Source: Arthrobacter sp. V1I7
Lineage (GTDB): Bacteria; Actinomycetota; Actinomycetes; Actinomycetales; Micrococcaceae
DNA length: 64,000 nucleotides
Direction: 5' to 3'
Assembly (NCBI RefSeq): GCF_030817015.1
Contig: NZ_JAUSYS010000001.1
Span: 1,054,001 to 1,118,000, forward strand
The notes under the pieces are model-generated. The model did not search any database and was not told the origin of the DNA. It saw nothing but the letters and a program-made list of their open reading frames with translations. The position numbers and the translations under genes are program-made. Positions 44,207 through 51,832 of the stretch are shown here, one piece after another (position 1 is the first letter of the stretch; each line of letters opens with the position of its first letter).

Positions 44207-44674
44207 CTAAATCCTGGCCCCGGCGAAGCCGTTCTGGCGCCACGCCTCGTAGACGGCGATCGAGGCCGCGTTGGCCAGGTTCAGCGAGCGCAGGGCGGGC
44301 AGCATCGGCAGACGGACACGGGAAGTCACATGGGGGTCGTTCTTGAGCTCCTCGGAAAGCCCCACGGACTCGGGGCCGAACATCAGGACGTCTCCCGGGC
44401 GGTAGCTGATGTCCGTGTAGGAGGTTTCGCCGTCGGAGGTGAAGGCGAAGACCCGCTCCGGCGCCAGTGCCTCCCAGGCGGCGTCAATGTCCCGGTGGAC
44501 GGTCACGACGGCGAGGTCGTGGTAGTCGAGCCCTGCGCGCCGCAGTTTGGCGTCGGAGAAATCAAAGCCGAGCGGTTCGACGAGGTGCAGCTGGGCTCCG
44601 GTAATCGCAGCCAGCCGGATGGCGTTGCCGGTATTGCCGGGGATTTCGGGAGCGTGGAAGAGGATACGGAACAC
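44207..44674 (-). CDS. trmL: tRNA (cytidine(34)-2'-O)-methyltransferase
   Basis: SPOUT-fold methyltransferase that 2'-O-methylates the wobble base of tRNA-Leu in E. coli. 155 residues, family length. Motif 1 ILFHAPEIPGNTGNAIRLAAITGAQLHLVEPLGFDFSDAKLRRAGLDY, motif 2 VLMFGPESVGLSEEL and the knotted motif 3 VRLPMLPALRSLNLANAASIAVYEAWRQ give a confident call. GTG 44674 lies six bases downstream of TAGGAT, so the message is probably leaderless. Confidence 0.95.
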   Translation of the reverse strand: MFRILFHAPEIPGNTGNAIRLAAITGAQLHLVEPLGFDFSDAKLRRAGLDYHDLAVVTVHRDIDAAWEALAPERVFAFTSDGETSYTDISYRPGDVLMFGPESVGLSEELKNDPHVTSRVRLPMLPALRSLNLANAASIAVYEAWRQNGFAGARI

Positions 44675-44686
44675 CGTCCCATCCTA
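44675..44686 (-). promoter_or_regulatory. -10 box for leaderless trmL message
   Basis: On the minus strand TAGGAT (44681-44686), then six bases, then GTG 44674. Confidence 0.55.
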
Positions 44687-44712
44687 GCGAGCCGCTGCCG
44701 TCTGGGTGCCGG

Positions 44713-45669
44713 CTAGTGCATTCCGCGCAGCAGCCGGGCGAGGACGGGTACAGCGACGGTGTTCGGCGCGGGGCCGGAGCCCAGGAACTGCTTGAGCCCG
44801 CGGGCCAGGCCGGCCGCATTCACCACCTGGACCGTGTCGTGCGCGCCGGAACGGCGGTGCCGGTCGATGACGGGTTCGTGCAGGTTGCCGTCGGAGCTGT
44901 GGACCACCGTCCAGCCAGTGACATTCAGCTCCGGGAAGATGTCCTGCATCCGGCGCACCACCTGGGCCAATTCAGGCGGGGCGATCGAGCGGCCGCCATG
45001 CCTCAGGGCGGTGCCGTTCCAGGCATAGGCTCCGGGCGGAAGCAGCATGGAGCCGACAATGGCCATCCGGTAACCGGAGAGGACGACGTGGTCGATGTGG
45101 CTGTTGTCCGCCGGTGACTGCAGGCCGTTGATGAGGCGTGCGGCGGGGATGGCGGGGAGGATCTGGCGGCTGATCAGCTGCACGGTTCGCATCTCCCGCT
45201 GGATCCTGGCCTCCGCACCGAAAATCCCGCGCTTCCGGGGCAGCCCGTGGACCTGCTGGCGCGCCAGTTCCTCCGGGATCAGCGGGACTTCGCCGGTCTG
45301 CGCGTAGTGCTCAAAGGGTGGGACATAGACGGGGGCGTCCGCCGCGGTATTACGCGGCGTATTGGGGCGCCGGACATTGGCGGAAGCACGGCTGCCGGCG
45401 GCCGGGGCATCAAAGTGCGCACCCTCATCGTCTGCTGGCATGGTGAAGGCGCCGCGGCGGCTGCCGTAGGAACGGTCGTAGTCGGCCCGGCTCCTGGCGT
45501 CGATCAGCGTCTCGTAGGCAAGTGTCACCCGACGAAAGGCGGCGGGGTCGCCACCATGGTCCGGGTGCGCGGTGCGGGCGGCCTTGCGGTACGCCACCTT
45601 GATTTCCTTGTCCGTCGCCGTCACCGGGATGCGGAGGACCTGGTAATGCGAGCTGTTCCCCTGGGTCAA
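44713..45669 (-). CDS. J-domain protein with NERD-like C-terminal region
   Basis: 318 residues from TTG 45669 (AAGGA eight bases upstream). A type III J domain occupies about residues 7-70: HYQVLRIPVTATDKEIKVAYRKAARTAHPDHGGDPAAFRRVTLAYETLIDARSRADYDRSYG, with the HPD tripeptide needed to stimulate Hsp70. There are no zinc-finger or G/F regions. The C-terminal half has LQSPADNSHIDHVVLSGYRMAIVGSMLLPPGAYAWNG, which resembles the core of nuclease-related NERD domains (IDHVVV...), a weak match by eye. Its DnaK partner is not in the window. Confidence 0.8.
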   Translation of the reverse strand: MTQGNSSHYQVLRIPVTATDKEIKVAYRKAARTAHPDHGGDPAAFRRVTLAYETLIDARSRADYDRSYGSRRGAFTMPADDEGAHFDAPAAGSRASANVRRPNTPRNTAADAPVYVPPFEHYAQTGEVPLIPEELARQQVHGLPRKRGIFGAEARIQREMRTVQLISRQILPAIPAARLINGLQSPADNSHIDHVVLSGYRMAIVGSMLLPPGAYAWNGTALRHGGRSIAPPELAQVVRRMQDIFPELNVTGWTVVHSSDGNLHEPVIDRHRRSGAHDTVQVVNAAGLARGLKQFLGSGPAPNTVAVPVLARLLRGMH

Positions 45670-45756
45670 CCAAGAATCCTTACGTTGATGGCGCCAGCCC
45701 TCCTGGACGTCCGGTACGGCCAGCTTAACCGGCTAGGGGAACAACGACCGCGCAGG

Positions 45757-45815
45757 CCCGGATGGTTCCCGGCGGGGCCTCCCTCGCTCCGGAGGTTGTC
45801 CGGGAATCATCCGGG
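45757..45815 (-). terminator. Long hairpin downstream of doxX
   Basis: Sixteen-base arms (CCCGGATGGTTCCCGG and CCGGGAATCATCCGGG, one G-T) with an inner CCTCC/GGAGG stem. There is no T run, so its terminator role is inferred from position after doxX. The rest of 45670-45856 shows nothing. Confidence 0.5.
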
Positions 45816-45856
45816 TGGGCAGCAGTGCCTTGGCAGGCGGATATCGGTAGCAGGGT

Positions 45857-46270
45857 CTACCGGGACTTCCTCTGGGACAGCCGGTTCAGCGCCAGGGCTC
45901 CTAGCAGCAGGCCGAAATCGCGAAGGGCCACGTCGAAGAAGGCACCCAGCACGAGCAGATTGACGATGATGCCGAACAGCCAGGCGGCGACCAGCAGCGA
46001 CCCGAAACGCGGCCGGAACGCCACCGCGAGCCCGGCAACGATTTCCACGACGCCCACGGCATACATGATGGTCTGGGCCGGAAGCGGGATCACGGACGTA
46101 GCCACGGGCGCCAGATAGACCGTCCAGTCCGCCAGCAGGTTAGTGAATTTGTCCAGGCCGAACAGGATCGGCGCCACGGTGAAGACCGTCCTCAGCAGCA
46201 GGAAGGCCTGCCGTTCCGGTCCCGTGTGCAGCGTCCGGGTGTCGGCGGTTCGGATTGTCGAGGATTCCAT
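45857..46270 (-). CDS. DoxX family membrane protein
   Basis: 137 residues with four transmembrane segments (AFLLLRTVFTVAPILFGLDKF, IPLPAQTIMYAVGVVEIVAGLAVAF, FGSLLVAAWLFGIIVNLLVLGAF, DFGLLLGALALNRL). DoxX-family proteins are linked in the literature to redox and thiol or sulfur metabolism, but most are uncharacterised. ATG 46270 has an excellent AAGGAG site seven bases upstream; a frame extending to 46330 would run through the promoter. The promoter is TTGTTT-N17-TAAAAT on the minus strand (46325-46330, 46302-46307) and is covered by an inverted repeat. The divergent neighbour is an ArsR-type regulator, which is the likely controller. Confidence 0.88.
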   Translation of the reverse strand: MESSTIRTADTRTLHTGPERQAFLLLRTVFTVAPILFGLDKFTNLLADWTVYLAPVATSVIPLPAQTIMYAVGVVEIVAGLAVAFRPRFGSLLVAAWLFGIIVNLLVLGAFFDVALRDFGLLLGALALNRLSQRKSR

Positions 46271-46281
46271 TTCGATGCTCC

Positions 46282-46310
46282 TTCTAAAAGTAGGTAACTT
46301 GATTTTAGAA
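46282..46310. promoter_or_regulatory. Inverted repeat over the doxX promoter (candidate operator)
   Basis: TTCTAAAA (46282-46289) and TTTTAGAA (46303-46310) are perfect inverted arms; the core is TCTAAA-N15-TTTAGA. The right arm contains the doxX -10 box and the left arm covers the transcription start region, so binding would block doxX. The same core with the same spacing recurs at 50521-50547. Confidence 0.65.
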
Positions 46311-46330
46311 CTCCTTGCCGTATTAAACAA
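46302..46330 (-). promoter_or_regulatory. doxX promoter
   Basis: On the minus strand TTGTTT (46325-46330), a 17-base spacer and TAAAAT (46302-46307) form a good sigma-70-type promoter. Confidence 0.6.
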
Positions 46331-46349
46331 TGGATCTTGTTTTTAGAGA

Positions 46350-46361
46350 TAGAATGGCCTG
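46350..46361 (+). promoter_or_regulatory. -10 box for leaderless regulator message
   Basis: TAGAAT (46350-46355), six bases, then GTG 46362. A further half-site TTTAGA (46342-46347) with a 15-base-spaced imperfect partner TATTAA (46321-46326) lies just upstream, suggesting autoregulation. Confidence 0.55.
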
Positions 46362-47060
46362 GTGAGCACACTTCCCTGGCGGCGCAGGATGGCGGCCGTG
46401 GCCTCCCTCGGCGACGAGACACGCAGGAAGTTGTTCGCCTTTGTCGCGTCGGCGGAGGCGCCGGTCAGCCGGAACGACGCCGCCGGAGCCCTTGGCATAC
46501 CGCGGAGCACGGCGTCGTTCCACCTGGATCGGATGGTGCACGACGGGCTCCTTGCCGTGGAGTTCCGGAAGCTCGGGGGCCGGGAGGGGCCGGGTTCGGG
46601 CCGTCCCGCCAAGCTGTACCTGGCCGGAGTCCAGGAAGTGGCCGCCTCCGTACCCGAGCGAAACTATGATCTGGCCGCGGAACTGCTGGTCTCCGCGATC
46701 GAGGAGTCGACCGCGGCCGGCGTTCCGGTCCGCGAGGCGCTGGTCCGGTCCGCCTATGCGCGCGGGCAGGCCGCCGCCGGCGGGAAAGGTGCGGCTGCCT
46801 TTGCGGAACTGCTCACGGCGGAAGGCTACCGGCCCGAGGACGATGGTGAGGGCGGACTGGTGCTGCTGAACTGCCCGTTCCACCGGATCGCGGCTGGTCA
46901 TGCGGATGTGGTTTGCGCCATGAACGGCGCCTTCCTGGGCGGAGCCGCCGCAGGATGTGGGGTGGCCCCGGAACGCGTGGAGGCGCTGGCCGTCGAGGAA
47001 CTCAGGATGAGCGGAGCCGCGCGGCCCGGACAGTGCTGCGCCCGGATCCGGCCGGCCTGA
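46362..47060 (+). CDS. ArsR/HTH-type transcriptional regulator with SufR-like cysteine set
   Basis: 232 residues. The N-terminal winged helix-turn-helix is at about 10-75: VASLGDETRRKLFAFVASAEAPVSRNDAAGALGIPRSTASFHLDRMVHDGLLAVEF, followed by GGREGPGSGRPAKLYL. The C-terminal part has LLNCPFHRIAAGHADVVCAMNGAFLGGAAAGCG with Cys171, Cys185 and Cys199 spaced X13-X13, and a Cys225-Cys226 pair at the end. SufR Fe-S repressors carry a similarly spaced cysteine series in the same NCPF...H...VC context, so binding of an Fe-S cluster is a reasonable inference. It is divergent from doxX, and the TCTAAA-N15-TTTAGA repeat between them is the likely target. GTG start, leaderless. Confidence 0.85.
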   Translation: MSTLPWRRRMAAVASLGDETRRKLFAFVASAEAPVSRNDAAGALGIPRSTASFHLDRMVHDGLLAVEFRKLGGREGPGSGRPAKLYLAGVQEVAASVPERNYDLAAELLVSAIEESTAAGVPVREALVRSAYARGQAAAGGKGAAAFAELLTAEGYRPEDDGEGGLVLLNCPFHRIAAGHADVVCAMNGAFLGGAAAGCGVAPERVEALAVEELRMSGAARPGQCCARIRPA

Positions 47061-47071
47061 ACGCGTAGGGT

Positions 47072-47947
47072 TCAGGCTACTTTGAGCTTGGCCCGCCCTT
47101 TGACCCCGGTCAGCAGGACGCCCATGATCACCATCAGGCCACCCATGACCTGTACCAGGGTCAGCGGCGTCCCCAGAGCCACGGTGATGACGGCGGTGAA
47201 GACGACCATCAGGTTGAGGTAGTTTCCGGCCGTGCCCGGCGGGGTGGACCTCAAGGCCAGGTTCCAGAAGAGATAGGCGCCAAGGGACGGGAAGAGGGCA
47301 ATGTAGGCCAGCGACCAGCCCTCGGCCGGAGTGTCGGGAACCTGTACGTTCAAGGCGAGGGCGAACGGCGCCAGGGTCACGGTTGCCAGCACCACCTGGA
47401 CGGCGGTGGCCGTGATGGCCGGCACGTCCAGCCGGCGGGCGATGATCGTGTAGAAGCCCCAGACGATGATCGCGCCGATCATCAGGAGCTCGCCGGTGTT
47501 CATCGAGAGGCTGAAAAGCCGCCGAAGCTCGCCCCGGGTCAGCACGAGGAGCACGCCCAGCAGGCCGAGGCAAATTCCGAGCCAGCCGAGGCGGGTGGTC
47601 TTCTCCCCGAGCAGGACGATCGCCATCACCACGATCAGCGCCGGGTTCGCCGCCGTGATGAGGGTGGCGTTCATGGCGGAGGTGTAGCCGAGTGCCCCGT
47701 ACAGCAGCAGCGTGTAGCCGCTCATCCCCAGCACACTCAGGACCAGGAGCACCGGCCAGCGGCGCAGCACCGCGCGCCAGTCCGGCTTGTCGATGAACCG
47801 GGCCAGGAGCAGCAGCGGCACGGCGGCCAGGGCCCAGCGCCAGAAAGTCAGTTCCAGCGGGGTCATCGAGGCGACGGCGGCCTCGCCGACCACGTAGTTT
47901 CCGGACCAGAACAGGGTGGCCAGGACAAGGTAAAGGGACGCTTTCAC
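47072..47947 (-). CDS. EamA/DMT-superfamily transporter
   Basis: 291 residues with ten predicted transmembrane helices in two EamA halves (LVLATLFWSGNYVVGEAAVA ... LLGVLLVLTRGEL; then MIGAIIVWGFYTIIARRL ... GGLMVIMGVLLTGV). The second half contains the typical SLGAYLFWNLALRSTPPGTAGNYLNLMVVFTAVITVALGTPLTLVQVMGGLMVIMGV pattern. Members export amino acids or metabolites; the substrate is unknown. GTG 47947 is seven bases after TACATT, so it is probably leaderless. It is convergent with the regulator gene and divergent from cysteine desulfurase. Confidence 0.88.
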   Translation of the reverse strand: MKASLYLVLATLFWSGNYVVGEAAVASMTPLELTFWRWALAAVPLLLLARFIDKPDWRAVLRRWPVLLVLSVLGMSGYTLLLYGALGYTSAMNATLITAANPALIVVMAIVLLGEKTTRLGWLGICLGLLGVLLVLTRGELRRLFSLSMNTGELLMIGAIIVWGFYTIIARRLDVPAITATAVQVVLATVTLAPFALALNVQVPDTPAEGWSLAYIALFPSLGAYLFWNLALRSTPPGTAGNYLNLMVVFTAVITVALGTPLTLVQVMGGLMVIMGVLLTGVKGRAKLKVA

Positions 47948-47960
47948 CCGCTCGAATGTA
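47948..47960 (-). promoter_or_regulatory. -10 box for leaderless EamA transporter message
   Basis: On the minus strand TACATT (47955-47960), seven bases, then GTG 47947. Confidence 0.4.
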
Positions 47961-48008
47961 CACGAGCGCCAGGCCTTGCCCGGCGGCTGCGCCCGGAGCC
48001 GCCCCGGG

Positions 48009-48020
48009 TAGAATTGGGCT
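48009..48020 (+). promoter_or_regulatory. -10 box for leaderless cysteine desulfurase message
   Basis: TAGAAT (48009-48014), six bases, then GTG 48021. This is the same box and spacing as at the regulator gene. Confidence 0.55.
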
Positions 48021-49262
48021 GTGCCTGTCTACCTCGACCATGCCGCCACCACCACCCTCGCCCCGGAGGCGCTGGCCGCGCTGACGCGCGAGCTGGGCCG
48101 CACCGGCAACCCCTCCTCGCTGCACGGATCGGGCCGCCGCGCCCGCCGGACCGTCGAGGACGCGCGGGAAGTGCTGGCCGCGGCCGCCGGGGCCCACCCC
48201 TCGGAAGTCATCTTCACCTCCGGCGGGACTGAGTCCGACAATCTTGCGGTCAAGGGCCTGTACTGGGCCCGTCGCGCCGAGAACCCGGCGCGGACGCGCA
48301 TCCTGTGCTCCGCCGTCGAACACCCCGCGGTGCTGGACACCGTGGAGTGGCTGGAACGGCACGAAGGCGCGACCGTGTGCTGGCTGCCCGTTGACGGCGA
48401 GGGCGTCGTGGACCTCGCGGTGCTGCAGGCCGAACTGTCCCGTGATCCGGCATCGATCGCCCTCGTCACGGTCATGTGGGCCAACAACGAAGTCGGCACC
48501 ATCCAGCCTGTCGGCAGGATTGTGGAACTGGCGCACGCTGCCGGCGTTCCGGTGCACTCCGACGCCGTGCAGGCCTTCGGCTCGGTGCCTGTGGATTTCC
48601 GCGGCACCGGCCTTGACGCGATGTCCGTCTCGGGGCACAAGATCGGCGGGCCGGTCGGCGTCGGCGCGCTCCTGCTGGGCCGGGCGGTGAAGCTGACCCC
48701 GGTCCAGCACGGCGGGGGACAGGAACGCGACGTCCGCTCCGGGACCCTGGACACTGCCTCGATCGCCGCTTTTGCCGCGGCAGCCGGGGCCGCCGCCGCG
48801 AAGCTGCCCGAGGAGACCGTGCGGATCGCCGCGTTGCGGGACCGGCTGATCGACGGCGTCCTGGCGGCGGTGCCGGAGGCGGTGCTGCGCGGCGCCGCTG
48901 GGGCGGGACGGCTGCCGGGCAACGCACACTTCACCTTTCCCGGCTGCGAAGGGGACTCCCTGCTCTTCCTGCTGGACCTTGCCGGGGTGGAGTCCTCCAC
49001 CGGGTCGGCGTGCACGGCGGGCGTCCCGCGCCCCTCCCACGTGCTGCTGGCCATGGGCTTGTCCGAGGATACGGCCAGGGGGGCGCAACGCTTCACCCTG
49101 GGGCATTCCTCGAGCGGGGCAGATGTCGACGCGCTGCTGGCGGCCCTGCCCGGCGCGTACCTCCGCGCCCGCCAGGCTGGCATGGCCGGGCACGAATCGA
49201 GCATCCAGACCGCCGGAACGCTCGCCCGCCAAGCTGCCCGTCAGGCTGCCGGCAGGAGCTGA
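48021..49262 (+). CDS. iscS: Cysteine desulfurase (IscS/NifS type)
   Basis: PLP enzyme releasing sulfur from cysteine as a persulfide. 413 residues. Signatures: VYLDHAATTTLAPEALAAL at the N-terminus, FTSGGTESDNLAVKG, VMWANNEVGTIQPV, the PLP lysine Lys207 in SVSGHKIGGPVGVG and the persulfide Cys331 in SSTGSACTAGVPRPSHVL. With mnmA 1.4 kb downstream on the same strand it should supply sulfur for s2U34 of tRNA; the same pairing is known in mycobacteria (iscS next to trmU/mnmA). It may also serve Fe-S assembly. Its 3' end overlaps the convergent FAD oxidoreductase by 22 bases. The last ~25 residues are an Ala/Arg/Gln tail. Confidence 0.94.
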   Translation: MPVYLDHAATTTLAPEALAALTRELGRTGNPSSLHGSGRRARRTVEDAREVLAAAAGAHPSEVIFTSGGTESDNLAVKGLYWARRAENPARTRILCSAVEHPAVLDTVEWLERHEGATVCWLPVDGEGVVDLAVLQAELSRDPASIALVTVMWANNEVGTIQPVGRIVELAHAAGVPVHSDAVQAFGSVPVDFRGTGLDAMSVSGHKIGGPVGVGALLLGRAVKLTPVQHGGGQERDVRSGTLDTASIAAFAAAAGAAAAKLPEETVRIAALRDRLIDGVLAAVPEAVLRGAAGAGRLPGNAHFTFPGCEGDSLLFLLDLAGVESSTGSACTAGVPRPSHVLLAMGLSEDTARGAQRFTLGHSSSGADVDALLAALPGAYLRARQAGMAGHESSIQTAGTLARQAARQAAGRS

Positions 49263-50485
49263 TCCAGCGGAACGTCCGGATCGGCCAACGTTTCAGGCGC
49301 CACCGGGGACTTCGAGGCAATGAGGGCCTTGATCACTTTCTGGGGTTTCGCGGACCGCGGCCAGTTGACGCTCATCCCGGCCACTACCCGGCCATCGCGC
49401 TGCCAGAACGCCACGAATTCCTGGGCTTCCAGGGACCCCCGGACCACGGGCGGCCCGGAGACAAGCCTCGGGAATCCGGAGTATTCCATGCTGACGTCGA
49501 ACTGGTCGGTGTAGAAATACGGGACGGTATCCAGCACGGCGTCCTGACCGAGCATCGCCTTGGCCGCCACTTTGCCGCCGTTCAGCGCATTGGACCAGTG
49601 CTCGCTGCGGTGGTGCTCTCCGATGAACGGATGCAGTGCATTGGCGACGTCGCCAGCCGCGAAGATCCCGGGAGCCGCGGTCCGCAGTGCGGCGTCCGTC
49701 AGGATCCCGTTGCGCAGCCCGATCCCGGCGGCTTCGGCCAGGGCGACCTCCGGCACCACGCCAACGGCCACGACCACCAGATCCGCGTCAAGGACCTCCC
49801 CGGCGTCGGTCAGCACCCCGGTCACCCGTCCCGACCGTCCGCGGACTTCGGCTGCCGACGCCGGAAGCCGGAACCGCACGCCGTGGGCTTCGTGCAGTGA
49901 GCGGAAGAAGGAACCCAGCTCCGGCCCGATCGCCGCGGCCAGCGGCACCTCCGCCAATCCCAGCAGGGTGACGGCATTTCCGTAGCTGCTCGCGGCGGCG
50001 GCCAGTTCCATCCCGATCCAGCCCGAGCCGATCATCACAATGTTCCGCCCGCCCTCGGCGAAGCGGGCGCGCAGGCGGCGGCTGTCCTCCACTGTCCGGA
50101 AGGAGCTGACGCCGTCCAGGTTACCGCCCGGCAGCGGGATGCTCCGTGGCCGCGCTCCGGTCGCGAGCAACAGCGAGGCATACCCCAGCCGGCTGCCGTC
50201 CGCCAGGCTTACTGTGCGTGCGGCAGGATCCAGTTGCGTGGCCGATACCCCCAGCCGCAACTCGACGCCGTTCTCGGCGTACCAGCCCTCCGGCACTACC
50301 GGAAGGGCGTCGTCCCCGGCCTTGCCCAGCAGATACTCCTTCGACAGCGGCGGACGCAGATACGGGTGATGCCGCTCGCCGGCCAGCAGCACGACCGGGC
50401 CGCCGAAGCCCTCCGTCCGGAGGGTCTTCGCCGCGGTGGCACCCGCCAGCCCGCCGCCGACGATCACGATGTTCTCAACTGCCAT
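49241..50485 (-). CDS. FAD-dependent NAD(P)H oxidoreductase, ferredoxin/rubredoxin reductase type
   Basis: 414 residues. FAD motif VIVGGGLAGATAAKTLR (GxGxxG) at the start, HHPYLRPPLSKEYLLG (substrate/FAD loop), LLLATGARPRSIPLPG, NAD(P) motif IVMIGSGWIGMELAAAASSYGNAVTLLG near 150, ADLVVVAVGVVPEVALAEAAGI and the second FAD motif APGIFAAGDVANALH with HHRSEHWSNALNGGKVAAKAMLG. The C-terminal reductase-type dimer domain follows. Relatives pass electrons from NAD(P)H to ferredoxin, rubredoxin or cytochrome P450 systems; no small redox partner is adjacent. The upstream region carries the same TCTAAA-N15-TTTAGA dyad as doxX, next to a TTGACA box. Confidence 0.9.
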   Translation of the reverse strand: MAVENIVIVGGGLAGATAAKTLRTEGFGGPVVLLAGERHHPYLRPPLSKEYLLGKAGDDALPVVPEGWYAENGVELRLGVSATQLDPAARTVSLADGSRLGYASLLLATGARPRSIPLPGGNLDGVSSFRTVEDSRRLRARFAEGGRNIVMIGSGWIGMELAAAASSYGNAVTLLGLAEVPLAAAIGPELGSFFRSLHEAHGVRFRLPASAAEVRGRSGRVTGVLTDAGEVLDADLVVVAVGVVPEVALAEAAGIGLRNGILTDAALRTAAPGIFAAGDVANALHPFIGEHHRSEHWSNALNGGKVAAKAMLGQDAVLDTVPYFYTDQFDVSMEYSGFPRLVSGPPVVRGSLEAQEFVAFWQRDGRVVAGMSVNWPRSAKPQKVIKALIASKSPVAPETLADPDVPLDQLLPAA

Positions 50486-50520
50486 GTCCGCTCGACCCCC
50501 GCCCGTAGGCGCTTCCGTTG

Positions 50521-50547
50521 TCTAAAACTGTCAATCCTGACTTTAGA
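50521..50547. promoter_or_regulatory. Second TCTAAA-N15-TTTAGA dyad, upstream of the FAD oxidoreductase
   Basis: TCTAAA (50521-50526) and TTTAGA (50542-50547) with exactly 15 bases between, as at doxX. On the minus strand a consensus -35 box TTGACA (plus 50530-50535) lies inside the dyad, so a bound regulator would compete with RNA polymerase for the oxidoreductase promoter. Confidence 0.6.
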
Positions 50548-50596
50548 AGCACGCGGCGCCACAGTCAAGGTTTTGGGGGAGGAATCGGCGTGGCGA

Positions 50597-50602
50597 TAGA
50601 AT
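50597..50602 (+). promoter_or_regulatory. Probable mnmA -10 box
   Basis: TAGAAT at 50597-50602 is identical to the boxes of the cysteine desulfurase and regulator genes, but here it is 90 bases upstream of the start, leaving a normal leader. No convincing -35 was seen. Confidence 0.4.
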
Positions 50603-50692
50603 AGGGCGGCAGGCATTGTGTTAGCTCCGCGGCCCCGACCCGGCCGCCGGCAGCGGTGCCCGCCGAACCCCACATCCCTAAAGAAAGCCAGT

Positions 50693-51832
50693 ATGCGAGT
50701 TCTTGCAGCCATGAGCGGCGGCGTTGATTCCGCCGTCGCCGCCGCCCGCGCCGTCGACGCCGGACATGACGTCGTGGGTGTCCACCTGGCGCTGTCGCGG
50801 ATGCCGGGCACCCTGCGTACCGGCAGCCGCGGCTGTTGCACCATTGAGGACTCCCGCGATGCCTGGCGCGCCTGCGATGTGCTCGGCATCCCGTATTACG
50901 TCTGGGACTTCTCTGAACGTTTCAAGGAGGACGTGGTCCAGGACTTCATCGACGAGTACGCCGCCGGACGCACCCCCAACCCCTGCATGCGCTGCAACGA
51001 ACGGATCAAGTTCGCCGCGCTGCTGGAGAAGGCGATAGCGCTGGGCTTTGATGCCGTCTGCACCGGGCACTACGCCAAGGTGATCACCGACGCGGAAGGC
51101 AACCCGGAGCTGCACCGGGCCGCCGACTGGGCAAAGGACCAGAGCTATGTCCTCGGCGTGCTGACCCACGAGCAGCTCAAGCACTCCATGTTCCCGCTGG
51201 CTGAGACGCCGTCGAAGGCGGAGGTGCGCGCCGAAGCCGAGCGCCGGGGCCTCTCCGTTGCCCACAAGCCGGACAGCCACGACATCTGCTTTATCCCCGA
51301 CGGCGACACCGCCGGCTGGCTGGCGGAGAAGATCGAAATGACCACCGGTGACATCGTGGATGAATCCGGCGCGAAGGTCGGCGAGCACCCGGGCGCCAAC
51401 GCGTTCACGGTGGGCCAGCGCCGCGGCCTGAAGCTGGGCACTCCGGCGGCCGATGGCAAGCCGCGGTTTGTCCTGGAAATCCGGCCGAAGGAAAACAAGG
51501 TGGTTGTCGGGCCGGAGGCCCTCCTGGCCATCGACGAAATCCGCGGCATCAAGGTGTCCTGGGCAGGGCTGCCGATTGCCGAAGTCGCCACCGGCGGGGA
51601 ATTCGACTGCTATGCCCAGGTCCGCGCCCACGGTGACCCCGTGCCCGCGACCGCCCGGATGGAAGCCGCCGGCGGAGCCGGTGCCGGCGATCCCGGAGTC
51701 CTCGTGGTCACCCTGACGGAACCGCTGCGCGGCGTCGCGCCCGGCCAGACGGTGGTCCTCTACCAGGGCAGCCGCGTGCTGGGACAGGCGACCATCGACG
51801 CCGCACGTTCGCTGCAGCGCGAAGCGCTCTGA
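50693..51832 (+). CDS. mnmA: tRNA-specific 2-thiouridylase MnmA
   Basis: Thiolates U34 of tRNA-Lys, -Glu and -Gln. 379 residues. The PP-loop [10 protein letters not shown] near residue 8 binds ATP; the catalytic cysteines are Cys101 in [12 protein letters not shown] and Cys199 in [11 protein letters not shown], which correspond in spacing to the pair in the E. coli enzyme; [18 protein letters not shown] and [12 protein letters not shown] are further family motifs. ATG 50693 has AGAAAG upstream, and a longer frame from 50618 is GC-rich filler. An insertion of Ala/Gly-rich residues lies near 325-333. Sulfur should come from the cysteine desulfurase encoded at 48021. Confidence 0.96.
   Translation: MRVLAAMSGGVDSAVAAARAVDAGHDVVGVHLALSRMPGTLRTGSRGCCTIEDSRDAWRACDVLGIPYYVWDFSERFKEDVVQDFIDEYAAGRTPNPCMRCNERIKFAALLEKAIALGFDAVCTGHYAKVITDAEGNPELHRAADWAKDQSYVLGVLTHEQLKHSMFPLAETPSKAEVRAEAERRGLSVAHKPDSHDICFIPDGDTAGWLAEKIEMTTGDIVDESGAKVGEHPGANAFTVGQRRGLKLGTPAADGKPRFVLEIRPKENKVVVGPEALLAIDEIRGIKVSWAGLPIAEVATGGEFDCYAQVRAHGDPVPATARMEAAGGAGAGDPGVLVVTLTEPLRGVAPGQTVVLYQGSRVLGQATIDAARSLQREAL

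Noticed and set aside
46323..49232. Very long open frame on the minus strand (969 codons) across the regulator, transporter and cysteine desulfurase genes
   Set aside because: It is antisense to the clearly recognisable regulator and cysteine desulfurase and also runs over the transporter gene in another frame; its composition is Gly/Arg/Pro-rich without motifs, typical of GC-rich shadow frames.
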